Shown piece after piece: positions 26,870 to 37,418 of a stretch of DNA of 64,000 nucleotides. The stretch comes from CAVSRC01 sp963782045. GTDB lineage: Bacteria; Pseudomonadota; Alphaproteobacteria; Rhizobiales; Kaistiaceae. Each line of letters begins with the position of its first letter. Positions within the stretch are counted from its first letter, which is position 1. The notes under the pieces are model-generated. The model did not search any database, was not told the origin of the DNA, and saw only the letters and a list, made by a program, of their open reading frames with translations. The DNA lies in contig CAWAIR010000018.1 of NCBI GenBank assembly GCA_963782045.1, positions 394,843 through 458,842 on the forward strand, in the 5' to 3' direction. A program made the position numbers and the translations under genes.

Positions 26870-27300
26870 CCGACAGGCAAGGCTGGCGCCGGCCGTCCGG
26901 CGCTCTCCTCTGGCTCGGCGGAGCGCTGCTGCTTGGCCGGGCCTGGTTCGGCGCCGGCCTTGCCGGCCCGCAGCCATCCGGGCCGCCCGAAGACGAAGAC
27001 CGCGGCGATTTCCGGCGGGAGTTCACGTCCTATGTCGTCGGGTTCATCCTCGCCGTGGCGCTGACGGCCGCGTCCTTCGGGCTGGTCAACTGGTCGGCGT
27101 TGCCGCATTTCTGGCTGATGGTCGTCATCGGCGCCTTTGCCGTCATCCAGATCGTCGTTCACTTCCGCTTCTTCCTGCACATCGATTTTTCCCGGCAGAA
27201 ACGGGAAGATCTGCAGCTCATCCTGTTCTCGGCGCTGATCCTGGCGCTCATGGTCGGCGGCACCATCTGGATCCTGGGCGATCTGTCGACCCGCATGTAG
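26866..27300 (+). CDS. cyoD: Cytochrome o ubiquinol oxidase subunit IV
   Basis: The 144-residue protein has three helices in the C-terminal 100 residues (SYVVGFILAVALTAASFGLV, FWLMVVIGAFAVIQIVVHFR, LILFSALILALMVGGTIWIL) and the conserved HFRFFLHID. The first 45 residues are a longer, partly hydrophobic extension than in E. coli CyoD. It ends the cyo operon and is followed by a strong GC hairpin. No cyoE (heme O synthase) gene is in the window. Confidence 0.92.
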   Translation: MTDRQGWRRPSGALLWLGGALLLGRAWFGAGLAGPQPSGPPEDEDRGDFRREFTSYVVGFILAVALTAASFGLVNWSALPHFWLMVVIGAFAVIQIVVHFRFFLHIDFSRQKREDLQLILFSALILALMVGGTIWILGDLSTRM

Positions 27301-27316
27301 GCGCGCACGCGCACGG

Positions 27317-27340
27317 GCCGGCGCGGCGGGCCGCGCCGGC
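27317..27340 (+). terminator. GC-rich hairpin after cyoD
   Basis: GCCGGCGCGG and its complement form a 10-bp stem with a short loop, followed by GTTCCGTTCC. A clean T-run is lacking, so termination strength is uncertain. Confidence 0.55.
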
Positions 27341-27416
27341 GTTCCGTTCCCGCCCCGGTGAAGGGGCGGGAATCAGGACGAATAACTGAATGGAATCAGG
27401 GCCCAAAAAGGGCGAA

Positions 27417-27501
27417 TGGTGCGGTCGAGAAGACTCGAACTTCCACGGGTTGCCCCACAGCGACCTCAACGCTGCGCGTCTACCAATTCCGCCACGACCG
27501 C
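27417..27501 (-). tRNA. tRNA-Leu (anticodon GAG)
   Basis: The 85-base gene, with an encoded CCA, folds as a class II tRNA. Acceptor arm GCGGTCG pairs with CGACCGC; the anticodon stem CAGCG/CGCTG holds the loop TTGAGGT, giving anticodon GAG for CUC/CUU leucine codons. A long variable arm (TGTGGGGCAACCCGT) and the T loop GTTCGAGTC are present. Confidence 0.95.
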
Positions 27502-27658
27502 CGGAAAAAGCGGCTCCATGTAACAAATCGCGGTTTGCCGCACAAGCGATCCCGAAGGGGCACTCGAGATCGGTCGGCACCCTACCCCTGCCGCCCCCCA
27601 GCCCCTACATTGATGCCCCGGGGACCGACTGCGGAGCCCTGGAGACAGAACTGGGCAA

Positions 27659-28393
27659 ATGCGCGATCCCACGTCCGAACTGACCACACCGGGCGTCCCG
27701 GCCCAGCCCTCCATGCGGCTGGCGGCAGGTGCTGAGCCGGTCGAATGGGCCATCGCCGACGGCCCCGTCGGCTATGACGCGGCCGTGGCCGCCATGGAGG
27801 CGCGGGTGGCGGCCATCCGCGAGGGCACCGCTGGCGAGCGCGTCTGGCTGGTCGAGCACCCGCCGCTCTACACCGCCGGCACCAGCGCCCGCGAGGCGGA
27901 CCTGCTGGCGCCTGAGCGCTTCCCGGTTCACCGGAGCGGCCGCGGCGGCCAGTACACCTATCACGGCCCCGGTCAGCGGGTGGTCTATCTGATGCTCGAT
28001 CTCAACCGCCGGCAACCGGACCTCCGGCTCTTTGTCCACACGCTGGAGGAATGGGTCATCCGGACGCTCGCCGCCTTCAACGTCGCCGCGGGCCGGCGCG
28101 AGGGCGCGGTCGGCATCTGGGTGAAACGCCCGGAAAAGGGCATCGGCCGCGAGGACAAGATCGCCGCCATCGGCATCCGCGTCCGCCGCTGGGTGACCTT
28201 CCACGGCATCGCGCTCAACGTCGACCCGGTGCTGGAGCATTTCTCCGGCATCGTGCCCTGCGGCATCAGCGGCCAGGGCGTCACCAGCCTCGCCGACCTC
28301 GGCATCATCGTCTCCATGGAGGAGGTCGACGGCGTGATGCGGCGCCAGTTCGAGGCGCTGTTTGGCCCTACTCGCTCGTCGCCAGCAGCGTGA
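27659..28393 (+). CDS. lipB: Lipoyl(octanoyl) transferase LipB
   Basis: The 244-residue enzyme transfers octanoate from octanoyl-ACP to the lipoyl domains of E2 subunits and GcvH. The motif SGRGGQYTYHGPGQ is intact, the catalytic lysine lies in DKIAAIGIRVRRWVTFHG and the nucleophile Cys in FSGIVPCGISGQGV. The first 20 residues are not conserved, and MRLAAGAEPVEW at 27713 is an alternative start. Its 3' end overlaps the convergent acylphosphatase gene by 26 bases. Confidence 0.95.
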   Translation: MRDPTSELTTPGVPAQPSMRLAAGAEPVEWAIADGPVGYDAAVAAMEARVAAIREGTAGERVWLVEHPPLYTAGTSAREADLLAPERFPVHRSGRGGQYTYHGPGQRVVYLMLDLNRRQPDLRLFVHTLEEWVIRTLAAFNVAAGRREGAVGIWVKRPEKGIGREDKIAAIGIRVRRWVTFHGIALNVDPVLEHFSGIVPCGISGQGVTSLADLGIIVSMEEVDGVMRRQFEALFGPTRSSPAA

Positions 28394-28652
28394 AGCGGCT
28401 GAGGGCCGGACCGGCGTAGTCGAAAACCACCACATCGCGGACGTCGGCCAGCGCCGGCCCTTGCCGGCATTCGGCGATCATCGCCGATATGGCCTCGCTT
28501 TCGCCGATGAAGACCGCCTCGACCGTCCCGTCCCGCCGGTTGCGCACCCAGCCCAGGACATGGTTGCGCAGTGCCTCGTGCTCGATGAAGGCACGGAATC
28601 CGACGCCCTGCACGCGGCCCTTGACCACGACCCGGATGGCGCGCTCAAGCAT
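28368..28652 (-). CDS. acyP: Acylphosphatase
   Basis: The 94-residue enzyme hydrolyses acyl phosphates. The signature VKGRVQGVGFRAFIEHEA has the catalytic Arg, and NRRDGTVEAVFIGE follows with the catalytic Asn region. Length is typical. It converges on lipB and is divergent from the arsR operon. Confidence 0.93.
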   Translation of the reverse strand: MLERAIRVVVKGRVQGVGFRAFIEHEALRNHVLGWVRNRRDGTVEAVFIGESEAISAMIAECRQGPALADVRDVVVFDYAGPALSRFTLLATSE

Positions 28653-28931
28653 GGGCGGCCCATCTGGTCAGGCGGGAAATGATGGCGGCTTGTCGAAAAC
28701 GCGGGCGCAGGTTGCCGATCGCCGCGACCAGCATGGCGATTCCCCTCCCTGAGTCGTCCGCATCCGCACCATAACTAAAAATAACAGGGGTGCTTGGCAA
28801 TGCCTTGTCGGCAGCATCGCGGGCAAAACGCGATGATTCCTGCTGAAACCATGTGCCTGCACTTGCCGCCGCCCTCGGCACGGCACCCGTCCCCGGCCAC
28901 CCTTGGCGATTCGCCGCACGCCGGCCGCGGC

Positions 28932-28945
28932 TTGATCCGGATCAA
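28932..28945 (+). promoter_or_regulatory. FNR/FixK/Anr-type box
   Basis: TTGATCCGGATCAA matches the FNR-family consensus TTGAT-N4-ATCAA at every fixed position and sits in a 16-bp perfect palindrome. It lies about 50 bases before the arsR start, a normal place for activation or repression of the arsR-arsP-thioredoxin operon. It implies oxygen or redox control. Confidence 0.65.
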
Positions 28946-28963
28946 GGCGCTCCAATCCCGTTG

Positions 28964-28979
28964 ATGCGCATATGCGCAT
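28964..28979 (+). promoter_or_regulatory. 16-bp perfect palindrome, probable ArsR operator
   Basis: ATGCGCATATGCGCAT lies 14 bases before the arsR start codon and overlaps the expected promoter and leader. Its position and symmetry fit autorepression by the ArsR protein encoded just downstream; binding is inferred. Confidence 0.55.
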
Positions 28980-28993
28980 GAAAAGGAGTAGCC

Positions 28994-29284
28994 ATGATCA
29001 TCTCCGTCCTCACTGCACTTGCCGAGCCGACCCGTCTGGAAACCATGCGCATTCTCCGCGATGGCTCGGAGCACTGCGTCTGCGAGATGATGCAGGCCCT
29101 TGGCGCCACCCAGAGCCGCATGTCGCGCCACATGCAGGTGCTGAAGCAGGCGGGGCTGGTCGTCGACCGGCGCGATGCGCAATGGGTGCGCTACCGGCGC
29201 AATCCCGGCCTCACGCCTGCCATTGCCAGGCTGCTCGATGCGGCGCTGGAAGCCGGCGCGGTCCCGGAGCGGAGCGCAGCATGA
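28994..29284 (+). CDS. arsR: ArsR-family metalloregulator
   Basis: The 96-residue winged-helix repressor has the trivalent arsenic or antimony motif Cys-x-Cys in HCVCEMMQAL at the start of the third helix, as in classical ArsR, then ATQSRMSRHMQVLKQAGLV as the recognition helix. A strong AAAGGAG ribosome-binding site precedes the ATG. The stop overlaps the next start (ATGA). It is distinct from the BigR-type protein at 16586, which lacks this motif. Confidence 0.88.
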   Translation: MIISVLTALAEPTRLETMRILRDGSEHCVCEMMQALGATQSRMSRHMQVLKQAGLVVDRRDAQWVRYRRNPGLTPAIARLLDAALEAGAVPERSAA

Positions 29285-30339
29285 TCACCCATGTCAGCGA
29301 GCTGCCGCAGCAAAGGACGCCGGCCGCATGGCTTTGGGGCGCCGCGTTGGTTGTGGCGACCATCCTCTGGTGGACGGTTTACCAGACCCTTTCCCCGCTC
29401 TCCGAATGGTTGACCGCGCTGCTGCCGGTGGCGCGCCAGAGCCACACCGGCGATGCGCTCGCCTTCTTCTTCTACGACGTGCCGAAAGTGATGATGCTGC
29501 TCGTTGCCATCGTCTTTGCCATGGGCGTGTTGCGCAGCTTCTTCAGCCCAGAGAAGACTCGCGCCCTGCTCTCCGGCAGGGGCGTCGGCGTCGGCCATGT
29601 CATGGCCGCGGGGCTCGGCGTGCTCACCCCGTTCTGCTCCTGCTCGGCGGTGCCGCTGTTCATCGGCTTCGTCTCGGCCGGCGTGCCCCTCGGCGTCACC
29701 TTTTCCTTCCTGATCGCCGCGCCGATGGTCAACGAGGTCGCGCTGGTGCTGCTCTTCGGCCTCGTCGGCTGGCAGGTGGCGGCGACCTACCTGGCCTTCG
29801 GCCTGGCCATCGCGATCGTGGCGGGCTTCGTCATCGGCAAGCTGCACGTCGAGGGCTGGCTGCAGGACTGGGTGCGCGAGATCCATGCCGGCGGTGCCGG
29901 CGTCGCCGAGACCGAAAACCCGACCTTCGCGGATCGTGCTCGCCTCGGCTGGCAGGCGGTGCACGAGATCGTCGGCAAGGTCTGGCTATGGGTCTTCCTC
30001 GGCATCGGCGTCGGCGCCCTCATTCACGGCTATGTGCCGGCGGACCTGATGGTGCGCGTCATGGGGGCGGATGCCTGGTGGTCGGTGCCGGCGGCGGTGC
30101 TCATCGGCATTCCGATGTACGCCAACGCGGCCGGCATCATCCCGGTGGTCGAGGCGCTCATCGGCAAGGGCGCCGCGCTCGGCACCGTGCTCGCCTTCAT
30201 GATGAGCGTCATCGCCCTCTCGCTGCCCGAAATGATCATCCTCCGGCAGGTGCTGAAGCTGCGTCTCATCGCCGTCTTCATCGGCGTGGTCGGCGCCGGC
30301 ATCCTCGCCGTCGGCTTTCTGTTCAACGCCATCTTCTAG
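29281..30339 (+). CDS. arsP: ArsP-family permease (DUF318)
   Basis: The 352-residue inner-membrane protein has about eight helices in two halves. The signature LTPFCSCSAVPLFIGFVSAG, with a conserved CSC, and MYANAAGIIPVVEAL identify the ArsP/DUF318 family. Characterised members export trivalent methyl or aromatic arsenicals; others may handle different soft metals. Coupling to an ArsR repressor with a CxC metal site supports an arsenical substrate. The thioredoxin-like gene follows 12 bases later. Confidence 0.88.
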   Translation: MITHVSELPQQRTPAAWLWGAALVVATILWWTVYQTLSPLSEWLTALLPVARQSHTGDALAFFFYDVPKVMMLLVAIVFAMGVLRSFFSPEKTRALLSGRGVGVGHVMAAGLGVLTPFCSCSAVPLFIGFVSAGVPLGVTFSFLIAAPMVNEVALVLLFGLVGWQVAATYLAFGLAIAIVAGFVIGKLHVEGWLQDWVREIHAGGAGVAETENPTFADRARLGWQAVHEIVGKVWLWVFLGIGVGALIHGYVPADLMVRVMGADAWWSVPAAVLIGIPMYANAAGIIPVVEALIGKGAALGTVLAFMMSVIALSLPEMIILRQVLKLRLIAVFIGVVGAGILAVGFLFNAIF

Positions 30340-30351
30340 AAGAGAACGACC

Positions 30352-30588
30352 ATGAAACACGTCACAGTCTACGGCCCCGGTTGCAAGCGCTGCGAAGCGA
30401 CCGCCGAAATGGTCAAAGCCGCCGCGGCGAAACTCGGCATCGATGTCGAAGTCGAGAAGGTCACCGACCAGAAGGCGATCGCGCTCGCCGGCGTCATGTC
30501 GACGCCGGGCGTGGCCATCGACGGCAAGCTGGTCCACGCCGGCGGGCTGCCGGATGCCGCCAAGCTCGCGGGCTGGCTGGAAGGCTAG
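30352..30588 (+). CDS. Thioredoxin-fold small disulfide protein
   Basis: The 78-residue protein has a CxxC redox site in VYGPGCKRCEATAEMV and the cis-proline region STPGVAIDGKLVHAG. It belongs to the small redox-active disulfide protein 2 family, often encoded next to DUF318 permeases. It may reduce the substrate or the CSC cysteines of the permease; this is inference from context. Confidence 0.85.
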   Translation: MKHVTVYGPGCKRCEATAEMVKAAAAKLGIDVEVEKVTDQKAIALAGVMSTPGVAIDGKLVHAGGLPDAAKLAGWLEG

Positions 30589-30625
30589 CCGGACGGATTG
30601 CCCGCGCGCCTGAGACCTGAGGGCC

Positions 30626-32635
<2,010 letters not shown>

Positions 32636-32701
32636 AGGAACTCGGCGACGCCCTTCTGACCCGTTACCGCTTTGTAAGCCGAGGGCGGCGCGGCGGCAAT
32701 A

Positions 32702-32717
32702 TTGACCGCGCGGTCAA
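32702..32717. promoter_or_regulatory. 16-bp perfect palindrome upstream of pccA (TetR-operator-like)
   Basis: TTGACCGCGCGGTCAA lies about 70-80 bases upstream of the pccA start and overlaps the end of the DUF4010 gene. Its form is typical of TetR-family operators, but no such regulator is encoded nearby. Confidence 0.45.
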
Positions 32718-33994
32718 ATCGGCAGCGCTGCCTGGGCGAACAGCACCACGGCCGCCACCAGCAGCGCGGCCAGCGTTCCGCCGCCGTACTGGAGCCCGAA
32801 ACCGCGCGTTCCGGCGGTGAAGGCGATGGCCGTCTTGGTGATCGAATTGGCCACCGCCGCCACGAAGATGGCAAGCGCCGCCTCGACCGCCGTGATCGAG
32901 GCACCGTGGACCTGGGTGATCGACAGCGTGATCGCATCGACGTCGGCGAGCCCCGCGATCGCCGCCGCGCCGACGGCGCCGCGCCCGCCGAAGAGCGCCA
33001 CCAGCCATTTCGACGCCACCAGGATGACTGCCAGCAGCGCCGCGAAGCGCAGCACCGAGGTGAGTTCGAAGGGGTTGCGGAAAGGCTTGTGCGCCTCGCC
33101 TTGGCCGGCCGCCCCCGTCCAGCGCGCCCCGAAGCCCAGCGACGCTCCCAGGAGGATCACGGCCGCTGCTACCAAAGGCGCGGCGAGAAGCCTGAGGTGG
33201 CTCGGACCGAACAGCGCCACGATCACCAGAATGCGCAGGAACATGATCGCCGAGGCGGCCAGCGCGCCGGCGAGCTGGATGCGCGCCGTCTCCGGCTGTG
33301 CCTTCGCCTTGCGCGAGAAATCGATGGTCGCCGCGGTCGAGGACACCAGGCCGCCGGCGACGCCGGCCACCAGCGTGCCGTAGCGCGTGCCGACCACCCG
33401 CACCGCCACGTAGCCGATGAAGGACACCCCGGCGATGGCGATGGTCATCAGCCAAAGGGCGTGCGGGTTGATGGCACCATAGGGCCCGTAGCCCTGGTCG
33501 GGCAGCACCGGCAGCGCGATGAAGCTCATCACCAGCAGGATGATGGTGGCCCTCAGCTCCTCCCAGGTCAGCGTCTCGATCCACTGGTGCAGCCAACGCT
33601 TGGCCGCGAGCAGCGCCGCCGTTGCCACGGCGGCGGCCGCGGCGGCCGTCATGTCGCCGAGCATGGCGAGCGCGCCGAGGGCGAAAGTGAGGAAGGCGGC
33701 AACCAGCGTGGTCGCGCCGAACACGCCCTGGCGTTCCGATTCGCGCCACTTGAAGAGCGTGATGCCGGCGGCGAAGGCGATGAAGATCGCGGCAAAGGGT
33801 AGCGGACCGGCGACCGTTTCCAGCGCACCGGAAATCCCGCCGAGAAGACCGATCAGGGCGAAGGTGCGCAACCCCGCCGCGCGTTCGCCCTCGGCCTGCT
33901 CGCGCTCGCGCCAGCCGCGCTCGAGCCCGATTAGTAGGCCGATTGCCAGCGCCAGGCCCAGACGTGTGAGCAGCTCTTGCTCGCTCATGACCAT
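32714..33994 (-). CDS. MgtC/SapB plus DUF4010 family membrane protein
   Basis: The product of about 426 residues has roughly 12 hydrophobic segments. The N-terminal third resembles MgtC/SapB (LGLALAIGLLIGLERGWRER, RTFALIGLLGG), and the rest matches DUF4010 (SSTAATIDFSRKAK, FGLQYGGGTLAALLV). Function is unknown; a link to divalent cation homeostasis is often proposed. Three nearby ATGs are possible starts; 33994 is used. It precedes pccA on the same strand with about 80 bases between. Confidence 0.82.
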   Translation of the reverse strand: MVMSEQELLTRLGLALAIGLLIGLERGWREREQAEGERAAGLRTFALIGLLGGISGALETVAGPLPFAAIFIAFAAGITLFKWRESERQGVFGATTLVAAFLTFALGALAMLGDMTAAAAAAVATAALLAAKRWLHQWIETLTWEELRATIILLVMSFIALPVLPDQGYGPYGAINPHALWLMTIAIAGVSFIGYVAVRVVGTRYGTLVAGVAGGLVSSTAATIDFSRKAKAQPETARIQLAGALAASAIMFLRILVIVALFGPSHLRLLAAPLVAAAVILLGASLGFGARWTGAAGQGEAHKPFRNPFELTSVLRFAALLAVILVASKWLVALFGGRGAVGAAAIAGLADVDAITLSITQVHGASITAVEAALAIFVAAVANSITKTAIAFTAGTRGFGLQYGGGTLAALLVAAVVLFAQAALPI

Positions 33995-34345
33995 CCCGTT
34001 TCGGCCCATTCTAGCCGATCGACGACCACCAGTGTTTGCGACAAGCCGGCGGCACAAGTGATTTGAATAGTCGTACTAAACGTGGTTAGCTGACTTGCCT
34101 TGGGAGGACACGCCGAGACCCGCGAATGACGGGTCCTAGGGGAGGATTGTGCAGGATCCGATCGCCACCTTCGGGGGTGGACGGCCGCGCGTGAGAGTGG
34201 CCGGAATCATTCCCGCCAGCATCGCCCCAAACCGATTCGATGAATTCGTTGCCGCGCCGCCGACTGCGCGGGAGGCCGTGCCGATGTTTGCCGGCGAGGG
34301 CCGGGTGGCGTCGTGGCCGATGATCGCCGCGAGGAGCATGTTTCG
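33995..34345. other. Divergent intergenic region before the sugar ABC operon
   Basis: The 351 bases between the DUF4010 gene and the ABC ATPase contain an AT-rich patch near 34060-34085 and a small hairpin GACCCG...CGGGTC at 34117-34135. They presumably hold the operon promoter, but no convincing -35/-10 pair or regulator gene is seen. No tRNA or small RNA was recognised. Confidence 0.4.
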
Positions 34346-35144
34346 ATGAATGCCGCAGTATATGAAGCCCGGCCGGACTCGCCGCAGGACTTCGCGAACA
34401 TCGTCCGCCTGGCGAATGTTCAGAAGTATTTTGGCGCGGTGCAGGCGCTGAAGGACATCAACCTCAGTGTCGGGCGGAACGAGATCGTCGGCCTGATCGG
34501 CGACAACGGCGCCGGCAAATCGACGCTGATCAAGGTGATGACCGGCGTGTTCACGCCAACTTCCGGGCGCCTGTTCGTCCGCGACAAGGAGATCGATCTC
34601 AACGGCTTCTCGGTGCGCGGCGCGCACAGCCTGTCGATCGAGACGGTCTACCAGGACAAGTCGCTCGCCGAAAAGCAGCCCCTGTGGCGCAATTTCTTCG
34701 TCGGCCGCCAGATCACCAACCGCTTCGGCTTCATCGACATCAAGAAGGAGAAGGAGATCGCTCAGCAGATCCTGATCGACGTGATCGGCTTCCGCGGCGT
34801 CGGCATCACCGTCGAATTCGACGATCAGCAATCTGTCGGGAGGCGAGCGCCAGGGCATCGCGATCGGCCGCGCCATGCACTACAACGCCGATCTCATCGT
34901 TCTCGACGAACCCACCGCCGCGCTCGGCGTCGCCGAGGTGCGCAAGGTCATCGACTTCGTCCAGCGCATCAAGCAGTCGGGACGCGCCTGCGTCTACATC
35001 GAGCACAACCTCGCCCATGTCCACGAAGTCGCCGACCGTCTCGTCGTGCTCGACCGCGGCTCCATCGTTGCCGAGATCATCCCCAAGGACATGTCGGTCG
35101 TCGAACTGACTGACTATCTCATCGAACTTCAGCACGGGCATTGA
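34346..35144 (+). CDS. Sugar-type ABC transporter ATP-binding protein (frameshifted)
   Basis: The product of about 265 residues is a single-domain ATPase of the FrcA type, in contrast to the two-domain RbsA form. Walker A is LIGDNGAGKSTLIKV near residue 53; after VEFDDQQ one extra base near 34832 interrupts the frame, then LSGGERQGIAIGRAM (ABC signature) and LIVLDEPTAALG (Walker B) follow. A GAGGAG site precedes the ATG. It couples ATP hydrolysis to import through the permease encoded 15 bases downstream. Sugar specificity is not deducible. Confidence 0.9.
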
Positions 35145-35159
35145 GGACGCGGACGCAAA

Positions 35160-36284
35160 ATGGCCATCCCGCAGAAACGCTCCATTCTGCAACGCGTCGA
35201 GGCGTTGCCGATCATTCTTGTCTTCGCGATCGTGCTCGTGCTGTTCATGTACACCTCACCGGAGGTGTTCCTGCGGCCGTTTCAGTACACGACCTTTCTC
35301 TCCACCCTGCCCCCGGTGATGCTGCTCGCCATCGGCCTGACCTTCGTCATCGGCGCGGGTGAGATCGACCTCTGCTTCCCGGCGATCATCGGCTTCTCCG
35401 GTTTCGTCGTGGCAGTCATCTTCAAGGAGGGGCAGCAGGACCTGGTTGCCTGGACCGGCGCCAGCGCCACCGACTGGATCGCCTCGCCACTGGCCGGACA
35501 GCTCATTCAGTGGGCAGGCTTCGTGTTGGCGCTGCTCTCGGGCATCCTGGTCGGATTCCTCAACGGTATCCTCGTTGCCAAGATCGGCATTCCCTCGTTC
35601 ATCGCCACGCTGGGCACGCAGTTCTTCTGGTACGGCATGGCCACCGTTATCTCCGGCGGCAAATCCTATGCGCTGCGCGGCGCCGACGCGACGTCGACCT
35701 GGCAGGTGCTCGTCGGCCGGCCGTTTGCCTCGTCGGGCACCGATTGGCTGCGGCAGGTCCCGATACAGGCGCTGTGGACCGCGATCATCGTGGTCGTCAT
35801 GTGGTTCATCCTCAACCGCCACCGCTTCGGCGAGCACACGCTGTTCATCGGCGACTCCAACGATGTCTCGCGGGTCGTCGGCATCAACGTCGATCGCGAG
35901 AAGATCAAGCTGTTCACCCTGATGGGGCTGCTGGCGGCGATCGCCGCCGTATTCCTGACGCTGGAAAACAAGAACTATTACGGCAACCAGGGCCAGGGCT
36001 ACCTGCTCATCGCCATCGCTTCCGTGCTGATCGGCGGCACCTCGATCTTCGGCGGCCGTGCCACCATCGTCGGCACCGTCTTCGGCTGCTTCATCATTGC
36101 CATCATCGAGCCCGGCCTGGTCGCCACCGGTCTCACCGGCGCCTGGGTCAACACGGTGCGCGGGCTGATCTTCCTGATCGCCATCATCTTCTATCTCTAC
36201 GTCGACGAGCCCCAGCGACGGCGTGCGTTCTTCGCCCGCTTCGGCTCCTTCAAGGGTTTCGGTCGCGTAAGCGCGGCTGAGTAG
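35160..36284 (+). CDS. Sugar-type ABC transporter permease
   Basis: The 374-residue inner-membrane permease has about ten hydrophobic segments and belongs to the branched-chain amino acid/ribose-type family (BPD_transp_2). Recognisable blocks are GAGEIDLCFPAIIGFSG, NGILVAKIGIPSFIATLGT, GDSNDVSRVVGINVDR and ASVLIGGTSIFGGRATIVGT. It is the middle gene of the ATPase, permease, binding-protein operon. Confidence 0.92.
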   Translation: MAIPQKRSILQRVEALPIILVFAIVLVLFMYTSPEVFLRPFQYTTFLSTLPPVMLLAIGLTFVIGAGEIDLCFPAIIGFSGFVVAVIFKEGQQDLVAWTGASATDWIASPLAGQLIQWAGFVLALLSGILVGFLNGILVAKIGIPSFIATLGTQFFWYGMATVISGGKSYALRGADATSTWQVLVGRPFASSGTDWLRQVPIQALWTAIIVVVMWFILNRHRFGEHTLFIGDSNDVSRVVGINVDREKIKLFTLMGLLAAIAAVFLTLENKNYYGNQGQGYLLIAIASVLIGGTSIFGGRATIVGTVFGCFIIAIIEPGLVATGLTGAWVNTVRGLIFLIAIIFYLYVDEPQRRRAFFARFGSFKGFGRVSAAE

Positions 36285-36331
36285 CAGCACGTGCCGACGG
36301 CGCGTTGCAGTCAAAGAGGGAGAGAACGAAC

Positions 36332-37321
36332 ATGCGAGTTACGAAGATTTTGTTGGCCGGCGTGGCCGCTTCGGCGTTGTTGGCCAGCGTTGGCGTGGCT
36401 TCGGCCGCCGATCCGATCGGCAAGGGCCTGGTCATGTACATGCAAATGGGCGGCCAGTCGGGCGACGGTGCCACGCTTGCCCGCGAGACAGGTGCCAAGC
36501 AGGCCGCCGAGGCCTTTGGCGTGCAGCTGAATGCGCAGTATTCGGCCTGGGCGCCGGAAACCATGATCAACCAGTTCAAGGACGCGGTCGCGGCCAAGCC
36601 GGACTGCATCGAGATCATGGGCCATCCGGGCAGCTCCGCCTTCCATGACCTGGTCAAGGGCGCCGTCGATCAGGGCATCGTGGTCACCGTTGGCAACGCA
36701 CCGCTGACCCCGATCCAGGATGAGTTCGGGCCGAAGGGCACCGGCTATGCCGGCGTCGACCTCTATGCCGGTGGCGCACTGACCGCCAAGGCGATGCTCG
36801 CTCAGGGCCTCAAGGCCGGCGACGAAGCCATGGTCTACGGCGTCTTCAGCCAGGCCGAACGCGGCCAGTCCGAGAAGGGCCTCGCCGACACGCTCGAGAA
36901 GGCCGGCCTCAAGGTCGACCGCCTCGAAATCACGCAAGAGGTGAACAGCGACCCGACACTGGCGGTGCCGGTGTTGACCGCCTACGTCCAGGCGCATCCG
37001 AACCTGAAGGCGATCGGCAGCCAGCACGGCACGGTCACCGGCGAGCTGGCCGAAGTGCTGAAGAAGGCCGGCAAGAAGCCCGGCGACATCATCGTCGGCG
37101 GCATCGACCTCGCCCCGGCGACCGTCGACGGCCTCAAGTCCGGCTACATCTCGGCGACCCTCGACCAGCTGCTCTACCTGCAGGGCTTCCTGCCGGTTCT
37201 GCAGTGCGTCATGACAGCCAAGTACAAGATGCCCGGCATTGACGTGAACACCGGCGCCGGCGTCGATACGCCGAAGACCATCGACGCTCTGATCCCGCTG
37301 ATCGACGCGGGCATCCGCTAG
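36332..37321 (+). CDS. Sugar-type ABC transporter substrate-binding protein
   Basis: The 329-residue periplasmic protein has the signal peptide MRVTKILLAGVAASALLASV, cleaved near ASA-ADP, and a type I periplasmic-binding fold typical of pentose/hexose systems (LARETGAKQAAEAFGVQL; GGIDLAPATVDGLKSGYISA). A GGGAGAG site supports the ATG at 36332. It should deliver substrate to the upstream permease. The ligand is unknown; no sugar-catabolic gene is adjacent. Confidence 0.92.
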   Translation: MRVTKILLAGVAASALLASVGVASAADPIGKGLVMYMQMGGQSGDGATLARETGAKQAAEAFGVQLNAQYSAWAPETMINQFKDAVAAKPDCIEIMGHPGSSAFHDLVKGAVDQGIVVTVGNAPLTPIQDEFGPKGTGYAGVDLYAGGALTAKAMLAQGLKAGDEAMVYGVFSQAERGQSEKGLADTLEKAGLKVDRLEITQEVNSDPTLAVPVLTAYVQAHPNLKAIGSQHGTVTGELAEVLKKAGKKPGDIIVGGIDLAPATVDGLKSGYISATLDQLLYLQGFLPVLQCVMTAKYKMPGIDVNTGAGVDTPKTIDALIPLIDAGIR

Positions 37322-37356
37322 TCTAGTCCGAACCTCCCGTTCTCGTGGAACAGGCA

Positions 37357-37387
37357 GCGCCGGCGGGAAACCGCCGGCGCTTCGCTT
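37357..37387 (+). terminator. Intrinsic terminator of the sugar ABC operon
   Basis: A perfect 10-bp stem GCGCCGGCGG/CCGCCGGCGC closed by a GAAA tetraloop lies 36 bases after the binding-protein stop and is followed by TTCGCTTT. Confidence 0.85.
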
Positions 37388-37418
37388 TGGATGGCTTGCG
37401 CCCGTCGCGCCAAACGGC

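Larger units (their letters stand above)
28653..28993. other. Intergenic region between acyP and arsR
   Basis: The 341 bases between divergently transcribed acyP and arsR contain no gene I trust. Short frames here have poor codon character. The arsR-proximal 65 bases hold the FNR-type box and the palindrome listed separately; the rest shows nothing I recognise. Confidence 0.5.

Noticed and set aside
28645..28979. Short minus-strand open frames upstream of acyP
   Set aside because: They have poor codon character, no ribosome-binding site and no family resemblance, and they overlap the arsR regulatory region.
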